Source: Chloroflexota bacterium
Lineage (GTDB): Bacteria > Chloroflexota > Dehalococcoidia > Lucifugimonadales > Lucifugimonadaceae
NCBI GenBank assembly: GCA_013204555.1
Contig: JABMNO010000060.1
Location: forward strand, 1-39,491
Reading direction: 5' to 3'
DNA length: 39,491 nt
Position 1 is the first letter of the stretch. Each line of letters opens with the position of its first letter. Shown in pieces: positions 32,804-39,491 of this stretch. The translations under genes and the position numbers were made by a program. The notes under the pieces are model-generated. The model ran no database searches. It saw only the letters and a list, made by a program, of their open reading frames with translations, and had not been told where the DNA came from.

Positions 32804-34384
32804 ATGACGCCATCACTGTTCAGGGAATCGATCCCAAATTACGAAAAAATTCCACTTCAGATGTTTCTGGAGCGGGCAGCTGAGGAGTGGCCCGACAAGG
32901 TTGCGATCATCGATGGTGACCGCAGCGTCACGTACCGAGAGATACTCGCTCAGGCGCAATCGTTCGCTATAGGTCTCGCCGGAATGGGCGTTGTGAAGGG
33001 CGATCGCGTCGCACTGCTCGCACCAAACTGTGCTGAGTACGCGCCTGCCTTCTTTGGCGTACTGATGACCGGGGCCATCGTTACAACGTTGAACCCCAGC
33101 TATCGGGAGCGTGAGGTCGCCCACCAACTCAACGATAGCGGCGCATCTATCCTGATTGGGCACTCCGCGCTGGAAGAGGTAATTGCCCTGACTAAGCCCC
33201 TGGCAAGCGGCATTCGCGAGACCATTTCTATTGGCGGGGCACTGCCAGGCGCAAAGTCGTTTGAAGATGTCATCGCATCAGCCAGTGGGGCGCTTCCAGA
33301 AGTCGAAATCGATCCCGACAACGATATTGCGGCCTTGCCGTACTCCAGCGGCACAACCGGCCTCACGAAGGGCGTGATGCTGAGCCACTTCAACATTGGC
33401 GCCAACGTCCAACAGATGAACAATCGGGACGAGGTCGCCAGTTTCCAACACGATGATGTGGGGATCCTTTTCCTTCCGCTTTACCACATCTACGGCATGT
33501 TCTTCTTGATCGCCTCAATGGCTGCCGGCTCCACAACCACGGTGATGGCTCGTTTCAACATGGAAGATTTCTTGGGCCTTATTGAGCGCGACCGCGTAAC
33601 GATCTTGCCTATGGCGCCACCCGTGATCTTGGGCCTCGCAAGCTATCCGGGCCTCGCAGACCGTGATCTCTCGTCGCTGCGGTGGGCGATCGTGGCCGCC
33701 GCACCATCATCGGCGGAGCTGCAACAACGTGGGTCAGAAGCACTTGGATGCCTGGTGATTCAGGGCTACGGCATGACCGAACTTTCACCAGTCAGCCATC
33801 TCGATTACGCAGAAGATGGAATGTACGAATACGGCTCAGTCGGCACACCATTCGCCGATACCGAGGTGCGAGTGGTCGATATCGAAGATGGTGTTACCGA
33901 TCTCCCGTTTGGAGAAGAGGGCGAGATGTTGGTCCGTGGCCCGCAGGTGATGAAGGGTTACTACAACAACCCTGCGGCCACAGCAGAGACCATCACTCCC
34001 GATGGCTGGCTGCACACGGGCGACATAGTCCGCATGAATGGCGATCGCCGACTCTGGATTACCGACCGCAAGAAAGAACTCATCAAGTTCAAGGGATTCC
34101 AAGTTCCCCCGGCCGAGTTGGAGGGAATCCTGCTTGAGCATCCAGACGTCGCGGACGCATGCGTTATCGGCAAACCAGACGATGAGGCGGGCGAGGTGCC
34201 AAAAGCGTTCGTGGTAGCTGCGAACGACAATGCCAACGCTGACGACATCATCGATTTCGTCAAAGGCAAAGTAGCCAACTACAAGCGCATCTCCGAAGTG
34301 GAGTTCGTGGACGAGATTCCAAAGAATCCCTCAGGCAAGATTTTGAGGCGGGTGCTAAAGGATTTTGAGTTGGCGAAGGGCTAA
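32804..34384 (+). CDS. AMP-dependent acyl-CoA ligase (4-coumarate/long-chain type)
   Basis: A 526-residue ANL-superfamily enzyme. The AMP-binding loop is YSSGTTGLTKG (about 178-188), then QGYGMTELSP (about 319-328), GWLHTGD (about 401-407) and ITDRKKELIKFKGFQVPPAE, with the catalytic lysine in NPSGKILRR near 511. It activates a carboxylic acid to its acyl-AMP and CoA thioester. The pattern is closest to 4-coumarate-CoA-ligase-like enzymes, but the chain length cannot be told. GGAGGAACAA before the ATG is a strong ribosome site. Confidence 0.9.
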   Translation: MTPSLFRESIPNYEKIPLQMFLERAAEEWPDKVAIIDGDRSVTYREILAQAQSFAIGLAGMGVVKGDRVALLAPNCAEYAPAFFGVLMTGAIVTTLNPSYREREVAHQLNDSGASILIGHSALEEVIALTKPLASGIRETISIGGALPGAKSFEDVIASASGALPEVEIDPDNDIAALPYSSGTTGLTKGVMLSHFNIGANVQQMNNRDEVASFQHDDVGILFLPLYHIYGMFFLIASMAAGSTTTVMARFNMEDFLGLIERDRVTILPMAPPVILGLASYPGLADRDLSSLRWAIVAAAPSSAELQQRGSEALGCLVIQGYGMTELSPVSHLDYAEDGMYEYGSVGTPFADTEVRVVDIEDGVTDLPFGEEGEMLVRGPQVMKGYYNNPAATAETITPDGWLHTGDIVRMNGDRRLWITDRKKELIKFKGFQVPPAELEGILLEHPDVADACVIGKPDDEAGEVPKAFVVAANDNANADDIIDFVKGKVANYKRISEVEFVDEIPKNPSGKILRRVLKDFELAKG

Positions 34385-34470
34385 CTTCTTTGCCGACCCC
34401 CATCCGTATGGCGAGTTCTGGGTTGTGCAGCTAGCTTTCCATTGCTACCGCTACAGGCAACGGCCAATAT

Positions 34471-34630
34471 GTCATCCCGGACGCCGGCAGGCGATCCGAG
34501 ATCTCGCGTCGGCAACAGGCAAGAGTGAACAACATCGCTCGCCTCAACGTGCGGGAGCCTCGCATCGCGATGTTGTGGGCGTCCGCCTGGGTCCCAGATA
34601 TCTCCGCGAAGCCTCCGCTTCCGGCATGAC
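34471..34630. repeat. GTCATCCCGGA-ended inverted-repeat element
   Basis: The ends GTCATCCCGGA and TCCGGCATGAC are inverted copies with one mismatch. Internal GATCCGAGATCTCGCG and CAGATATCTCCGCG stretches also pair partly. The ~160-bp unit lies between the convergent ligase and HemA genes and has no coding capacity. It shares its end sequence with the elements at 340 and 39160. Confidence 0.6.
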
Positions 34631-34641
34631 GACGTCTGTGG

Positions 34642-35967
34642 CTAGGCGGCGAGGCTATGTTGAGGATTATTAATCTCAGATTCGGCCAATGCCCGCACAG
34701 TTACCATTACTGACCGTTCTGATCCCAGGCCGAATAGTTCCAGATGCGACTCTGGATCATCGGCCTGCTTCAGATACGCAATCGGGTCAGCGAGAATGCG
34801 CTTGACGATGGCTTTGGACATGGCTTCGAGAGTGGCTTCCAAATTGGCGTCGCCGGATGAAATGTTCTTCATGGCGCGCTGAACTTCATAGTGGCGATGC
34901 GAATCGCTTGCCTCGCCCAGCCTTCGGATCACTGAGTTGAGGCGCTGCCCTGGTGAGTCTGGATTCGCTGCGCTGATCTCCTCCTCCAGTATCTCTTCGG
35001 CCTGCGCAATCGCGCCCGCGTGCTGCGCTCCCACCTCCCCAGCATATGCCTGGATATCGTCCATACCCAGGAGAGTGACTCCATCGAGATCGCCCACATG
35101 CTCGTCTATTGAAGCAGGAACGGACAGATCAAGGAATGTGACCTGATGATCCGGAGGGATCTCCAGCAAAGACTCAGGGGTCACGATGGGTTCTCTTACC
35201 GAGGTGCACGAGATCACTACATCGGATGTGGACACTAATACAGGCAGAGCAGAAATATCAGCAGCGTTGGCGCCCATAGATTGCGCAGTTTCTACCGCCC
35301 TCTCATAGTTTCGAGAAACTATCGTGAGATCAGATATGCCAGCACAGATTGCTTTGCTGGTGATGAGGCGAGCGAACTTCCCGGTTCCGATCACGGTGAC
35401 CCGCTGCTTTCCGGCGCCAGAGAGTCTTGTGTGGAGTAGCTCTAATGCGGTTGAGGCCACTGAAGGAGCGAACGCGGAAATCCCCGCTTCCGAGCGCACT
35501 CTTTTCGCGGCTTTCAGCGCCGCCTCAATAGGCTTCGCTAGGGGCGCAGGAACATCACTAATCTGTGCGGCGGCGTGAAGCGCTGTTCGTAGCTGTCCCG
35601 CAATCTCGGAATCACCCGGGACCATGGAGTCCAGACCAGCCGCCACTTTGAACAGATGGCGCACTGCGGATTCAGCTTCAAGTGCGTAGGTAGCCGCGGT
35701 GGCTTCATCAACGTCTACGCCGTTTTGCTCAGCGAGATCAATCAGGCATTTCTGAAGAATTCCAGCGGTCTCCCCATCATGCGATTGCGCATATATCTCA
35801 GTTCGATTGCAGGTGGAGAGAATCACGGTGTGTCCCGCGCTGTCCCGCAAACCGGTGTTCACTCTGGCCGACGTTGCTACGTCCATCGCAACTGCGTCAA
35901 GGACGGACTGCGTGGCTGTTTTGAAGCTGATTCCTGCGATTGCGAGGTTCAATTGATGGTCCTGCAC
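34642..35967 (-). CDS. hemA: Glutamyl-tRNA reductase
   Basis: A 441-residue enzyme of normal length. The nucleophile C53 lies in ILSTCNRTEIYA, VPGDSEIAGQL is the substrate-binding segment, VTVIGTGKFARLITSKA is the NADPH Rossmann loop, and STSDVVISCTSVREPIVTPE follows. A C-terminal helical dimerisation domain is present. It makes glutamate-1-semialdehyde, the first step of C5 tetrapyrrole synthesis. The GTG at 35967 gives a family-like N-terminus, but no ribosome site is clear. No other haem genes follow in the window. Confidence 0.92.
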   Translation of the reverse strand: MQDHQLNLAIAGISFKTATQSVLDAVAMDVATSARVNTGLRDSAGHTVILSTCNRTEIYAQSHDGETAGILQKCLIDLAEQNGVDVDEATAATYALEAESAVRHLFKVAAGLDSMVPGDSEIAGQLRTALHAAAQISDVPAPLAKPIEAALKAAKRVRSEAGISAFAPSVASTALELLHTRLSGAGKQRVTVIGTGKFARLITSKAICAGISDLTIVSRNYERAVETAQSMGANAADISALPVLVSTSDVVISCTSVREPIVTPESLLEIPPDHQVTFLDLSVPASIDEHVGDLDGVTLLGMDDIQAYAGEVGAQHAGAIAQAEEILEEEISAANPDSPGQRLNSVIRRLGEASDSHRHYEVQRAMKNISSGDANLEATLEAMSKAIVKRILADPIAYLKQADDPESHLELFGLGSERSVMVTVRALAESEINNPQHSLAA

Positions 35968-36156
35968 GGGAGAGTCACATTGTTGAAATTGGGGCCGAAC
36001 GTCGATCGCCTGTTGCGGCAGACCCTGCGGCCAGTACGACTTGAAGTTGAGCAGTGCCGAATTGAGCCCACCGCCCCGGCAAAGGGGTGGGTAACGCCGG
36101 AGCGATGGGCTCTGATTCGGATGGTAGGAAGTTGATGAGACTTCCGGGTGATTTTT

Positions 36157-37824
36157 CTAAGCTGCTCGCTGCTGAGACTGATCACCAGTCTGACCGCTGT
36201 TTGCAGTTTCCATTGCTGCCTGGAGCTTGCCTGACAGCGCTTCCAGGTCCTTTGTGGCTGAGACCACTTCATCAACCTGTGCGTTTACTTCCTCAACGGA
36301 TGCTGAGAGCTCCTGTGCTGACGCCGAGTTCTGCTCAGTGATTGCGGTAATACCTTCCATGGATGTCGACACTTCCGAAGCCGATGCAGTCATCTGCTCA
36401 GTTGCAGCGGTGTTCTCCTGGACTACTTCACTCACTTCGTTGATGGCACTCACCATCTCATCGGTAGAAGCAGAAACTTCCTCAGCGGCTGCCGTGATCT
36501 GCTCAACCTGCGATGCGACCGCTCCAACTGACTCAAGAATCGTTTCAAGTGACTCTCCGGCCTGTCGAGCAAGTTCAGCGCCCTGTTCTGATTCTTTGGT
36601 ACCGGTTTCAGCGGCCTGGATGGAGTCCTGAACACCGCTCTGGACGGCCTCGATCAGTATCGCTATTTCCTTTGTGGCGCTGCTCACTCGTTCTGCGAGT
36701 GTGCGGACTTCATCGGCTACCACCGCGAACCCTCGACCTTGATCGCCAGCTCTCGCAGCTTCTATTGCTGCGTTGAGGGCCAACAGGTTGGTCTGTGCTG
36801 CGATGTCGTCGATCACTTCGATGATGTTGCCGATCTCCGCCGAGCGCTCGCCTAGAGAAGCTACCTTGCCTGACAGCTCTTCGACTGACGAACCGATACG
36901 GCCCATCCCGGCTATCGTCTGCGTGACCATGTCGCCGCCTTTGCGTGCAGCCTCGTCAGAAGTTCGTGCGCCATCGGACGCTCTCTGCGCGTTGCTGGCT
37001 ACTTCAGCAGCGGCCGAGGCCACCTGATTAACTATGCCCTGGGCGGTCTGAATGCCCTCGGCCTGTCGCTGGCTACCTTCCGCTATCTGGGAGATCGCCG
37101 TTGATAGCTCAACCATACCGGCGCTGGACGTCTGGACCGCGTCAGCCTGGTCGGCTGCACCACGGGCTAGCTCCTGGCTCGCAGCCGCGATGCCCTGTGT
37201 TGCCTGACCAACTTGGTCAGTTGCGGTGCCAAGCATGTCGCTGGTGCGTGCTACGCCGGTTGCGGCGTCAACAACCTGGTCGATTAGTTCGCGTTGCTGG
37301 TCAATAAGACCCTGAATGTATGTGTCCATCACAAGCGCCTCATCAAACAAAAGCAGCTTGTGCAGGGCGTTGACCGCTTTGGCCCCTTTGCCGGGACTGA
37401 GTCGTAGGTGACTCTTCACCTTTGGCAAAAGGTACGTATGGTAGAGGCTGATTGAAGAAAGGTACCATTCTGGCGTCACGCCAATTCGGGCGTGGATCTG
37501 ACCGACGATAGCGCGCTGACGTACGTATGTCGGGTCAGGATATCCGCTAAATAGCGAGACCATGTACCTTGCCTGAGCCACTTCAAGGGCGGCTCGGCTG
37601 GAGCCGGCGTTGAGCATGATCTGCTGTAGTTCAGGCTCGGCCAACTGGACGTCGTAGAACTCTGTGACGAACTTCTTGGAAATACTATCGGCCCATGATT
37701 GCAGTGACTTCAGAGTGCGTGCTTCACTCTCGGTAAATCGAAGGTACGTAAGCCGCTTTCGGATCTGATCTGCGGTCACTAAATTAGCACCACCGGAGTG
37801 GTCTTGAGACGAATGGTCAGACAT
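36157..37824 (-). CDS. HemAT-like globin-coupled chemotaxis sensor
   Basis: A 555-residue soluble protein. Residues about 20-180 form a protoglobin sensor domain with the probable haem-binding H111 in [14 protein letters not shown]. The rest is an MCP signalling coiled coil, with the hairpin tip [20 protein letters not shown] and [20 protein letters not shown] contacting CheA/CheW. There are no membrane helices, as in HemAT. It should report oxygen or another gas to the chemotaxis machinery. AAGGGG before the ATG supports the start. It lies 189 bases upstream of hemA on the same strand, so haem supply and haem sensing may be linked. Confidence 0.88.
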   Translation of the reverse strand: MSDHSSQDHSGGANLVTADQIRKRLTYLRFTESEARTLKSLQSWADSISKKFVTEFYDVQLAEPELQQIMLNAGSSRAALEVAQARYMVSLFSGYPDPTYVRQRAIVGQIHARIGVTPEWYLSSISLYHTYLLPKVKSHLRLSPGKGAKAVNALHKLLLFDEALVMDTYIQGLIDQQRELIDQVVDAATGVARTSDMLGTATDQVGQATQGIAAASQELARGAADQADAVQTSSAGMVELSTAISQIAEGSQRQAEGIQTAQGIVNQVASAAAEVASNAQRASDGARTSDEAARKGGDMVTQTIAGMGRIGSSVEELSGKVASLGERSAEIGNIIEVIDDIAAQTNLLALNAAIEAARAGDQGRGFAVVADEVRTLAERVSSATKEIAILIEAVQSGVQDSIQAAETGTKESEQGAELARQAGESLETILESVGAVASQVEQITAAAEEVSASTDEMVSAINEVSEVVQENTAATEQMTASASEVSTSMEGITAITEQNSASAQELSASVEEVNAQVDEVVSATKDLEALSGKLQAAMETANSGQTGDQSQQRAA

Positions 37825-38181
37825 ATAATGCCCCTTCTGACACCTACATGTCGCATCACTCGATACGAGCCTGGCGTCATTCCCCTGGTTATTGGGCTTC
37901 GCTTATCCCGGGCTCCAGTCAGCCTGATGGGGCTACCCGATGCGACATCCCAAATGCATGTTTCAGCATGCGGATTGAATCGTGACTGACGCTTCGCCGC
38001 ATTGAACCGGCGCTTGCTACGCGCTGTATAGCGCACTAATACCCACGCGCAACGCTGAGAAGTCCCACTATCGAACTGAGCACCTGAAATCAGGGTGCTT
38101 TGGGCTTATAACCGTTAAGCATGTTTCTTTGCGACTTTAACGGCGGTAATGTCTGCGCAATGCACATCAGATCGCGGGAGA
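37825..38181. other. Intergenic region upstream of the HemAT-like gene
   Basis: No gene is supported. The left part (37860-37990) contains a GGCGTCATTCCCC / ATCCCGGGCTCC stretch similar in style to the GTCATCCCGG elements. The right part holds two hairpins: AGCACCT with AGGGTGCT at 38079-38099, and CCGTTAA with TTAACGG at 38112-38143. The promoter of the HemAT-like gene should lie here. Confidence 0.55.
38112..38143 (-). terminator. Hairpin past the SDR gene, possible terminator
   Basis: CCGTTAA (38112-38118) pairs with TTAACGG (38137-38143) across an 18-base loop, 39 bases beyond the SDR stop on the minus strand. A second hairpin follows at 38079-38099. No T-run is clear, so termination is only a guess. 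Confidence 0.3.
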
Positions 38182-38916
38182 TTACCGTCCGCGAAACAGT
38201 GGATTCGTCTTGCCGAAGACGTCTATGGACTCTCCCGTGATGGCGGACGCTCCGGAGCCAGCGAGGAAGAGGGCAACAGTGGCGATCTCCTCGGCTTTGA
38301 CCCAGTCGGGGCTGACGTTGCCGCCTGATGCGATTCGGATCATCTCGGTATCGGTACCGCCCGGACAGATGCAGTTCACGTCAACGCCGTGTTCTTTGCT
38401 CTCGGCGGCCAGCGTCTCCGTCAGGCTGATCAGGCCGGCTTTGGTACTGCGGTAGGCGGCTCGGCCCCACCCGCCTTTGCGGCCACCGATGCTGGATATG
38501 TTGATTAGCTTGCCACTGCCTTGTTCGTACATGCTGGGCAGGACCGCTTTCGCACAGATGAATGAACCTGTCAGGTTTACATCTACCACCATTCGCCAAG
38601 TATCCAGATCCAACTCGATCGCCGGTATTGGGCCGTGGATGGCGGCCGCGTTGTTGACCAGGATGTCGATGCGGCCGAACTTAGCGAGTGTCTCGCCGAC
38701 GAGCTTTGCAACCGAGGACTCGTCCGACACATCGCACTGGACGCCAATCGCTCGGCCGCCCGTTGCGGAGATCTCGCTGACGGCGACATCGATATCGCTT
38801 TGAGTTCGAGCAGCTATCACGACTGAGCAGCCTTCCGCCGCGTATGCGTCAGCGATTGCCCGCCCGATGCCCTTGCTCCCGCCGGTGATAATTGCGACCT
38901 GATCGTCCAACTGCAT
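38182..38916 (-). CDS. Short-chain dehydrogenase/reductase (classical, FabG-like)
   Basis: A 244-residue classical SDR. TGGSKGIGRAIA (10-21) is the cofactor loop, AAR near 35-37 suggests NADP preference, NNAAA (87-91) replaces NNAG, the Ser is in INISSIGG, and YRSTK (154-158) carries the catalytic Tyr and Lys. NCICPGGTDTEMI follows. AGGGAGT before the ATG supports the start. It is related to 3-oxoacyl-ACP reductases, but isolated copies like this usually act on other small alcohols or ketones. Confidence 0.9.
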   Translation of the reverse strand: MQLDDQVAIITGGSKGIGRAIADAYAAEGCSVVIAARTQSDIDVAVSEISATGGRAIGVQCDVSDESSVAKLVGETLAKFGRIDILVNNAAAIHGPIPAIELDLDTWRMVVDVNLTGSFICAKAVLPSMYEQGSGKLINISSIGGRKGGWGRAAYRSTKAGLISLTETLAAESKEHGVDVNCICPGGTDTEMIRIASGGNVSPDWVKAEEIATVALFLAGSGASAITGESIDVFGKTNPLFRGR

Positions 38917-39491
38917 GTGTGACTCCCTGAAATGTGTTGCGCCGATTATTCCACGACTCTCGCTGCTGCGTCCGTCTCACCGCTGGATAGCGATTGGATG
39001 ATGCGGTGGCGGAAGGGTGGACGTCAGGCATAGAACGCTGACGATAGCCTGTGATTCTGGGGCAGCGAAAAACATGGTGGCTGCGCTGACAAGATGCCGT
39101 CGCTCCACTACTGGTCATCCCAGAGGCTCTCTCGAATCGTCGCCTCGGCTGAGCTCCATATGTCATCCCGGGATAGCCTTGTGGCCGGAATCTCAGCGTC
39201 TATATCGGCCACGCGAAGTCAACCAGAGTCACCCGTTGATTACACTTGACCCGCGGGATGACATGTTTGGCGGGAGCGCTGGTTCGAGTTTTCGAGCGGG
39301 TGCGGCGAATGGGGCGGCGAGGATGAGGTCCCCACGTTGGTCGCGGGGGCTTCCTCCTCAGGACGACGTATTCTTCGATAGCGACTCAATGGGGCGACCC
39401 GTCACGTTCGATGCTCCTATAGATGTCAAGCGACCATTTTGGCCTGAGAGGTTGGGAGATTCTTGAGGATATTGAACACCTCTCTGGCGAC
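38917..39491. other. Gene-free right end of the window
   Basis: I see no supported gene in these 575 bases; open frames on both strands lack recognisable features. The stretch contains the inverted-repeat element at 39160-39264 and then GC-rich sequence with a CCTCCTCAGGACGACG motif reminiscent of the repeats near 6050. Confidence 0.5.
39160..39264. repeat. ATGTCATCCCG / CGGGATGACAT inverted-repeat element
   Basis: A perfect 11-bp inverted repeat bounds a 105-bp unit. The ends share GTCATCCCG with the elements at 340 and 34471. There is no coding capacity, which suggests a small MITE-like or REP-like sequence. Confidence 0.6.

Noticed and set aside
38917..39491. Open frame of about 149 codons on the plus strand at the right end
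   Set aside because: It runs through the inverted-repeat element at 39160-39264 and has no recognisable domain or ribosome site, so it looks accidental.

Overview
The window looks like accessory-rich chromosomal DNA of a free-living bacterium. A marine Chloroflexota of the SAR202 / Dehalococcoidia type is my best guess. That placement is inference: it rests on the gene mix (enolase-superfamily dehydratase, UroD-like methyltransferase, UxuA-like isomerase, acetamidase, SDRs, stand-alone beta-lactamase-fold esterases), two apparent selenoproteins and abundant small intergenic hairpin repeats. I recognised no rRNA, tRNA, CRISPR array or transposase.

Left region (1-6.4 kb) is an accessory island resembling a defence locus. 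It holds an intact addiction-module antitoxin with a truncated ParE/RelE-type toxin, an HNH endonuclease, an 887-residue Rad3/XPD-like helicase ending in a PD-(D/E)XK nuclease fold, and a 431-residue protein with a C-terminal HEPN RNase motif. The pieces are separated by two pairs of long direct repeats (1-106 / 1433-1538 and 4390-4463 / 5881-5954). The first pair is the 5' end of a resident gene, probably UGSC-like, so insertions appear to have duplicated sequence at their boundaries. Helicase-nuclease plus HEPN is the best candidate here for an undescribed antiviral module.

Middle region (6.4-18 kb) carries metabolic and transport genes: an orphan HPt protein, an SGNH esterase, a leftward esterase / FMN reductase / enolase-superfamily dehydratase group, a UroD-family protein, and a drug-export operon (DrrA-like ATPase, DrrB-like permease, TetR). 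That operon is preceded by two identical-geometry palindromes 21 bp apart. A second beta-lactamase-fold esterase is translationally coupled to an acetyltransferase.

Redox region (18-23.8 kb) is the most striking part. A membrane-anchored DsbA-like protein has an in-frame TGA exactly at the first cysteine of its CxxC motif, followed by a SECIS-like stem-loop, and it sits directly upstream of its expected partner, VKOR. About 4 kb further on, an OsmC-like peroxidase has an in-frame TGA exactly at its first catalytic cysteine. Both should be read as selenoproteins, not as broken genes. Two universal stress proteins lie nearby.

Right region (23.8-39.5 kb) has a leftward group (aldo/keto reductase, unknown zinc-ribbon protein, glycerol kinase, acetamidase, UxuA-like isomerase, universal stress protein) and a rightward group (large secreted dockerin-like / FN3 / beta-propeller protein, small membrane protein, acyl-CoA ligase). 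These are followed by glutamyl-tRNA reductase, a HemAT-like globin-coupled chemotaxis sensor, and an SDR. Small inverted-repeat elements occupy several intergenic gaps.
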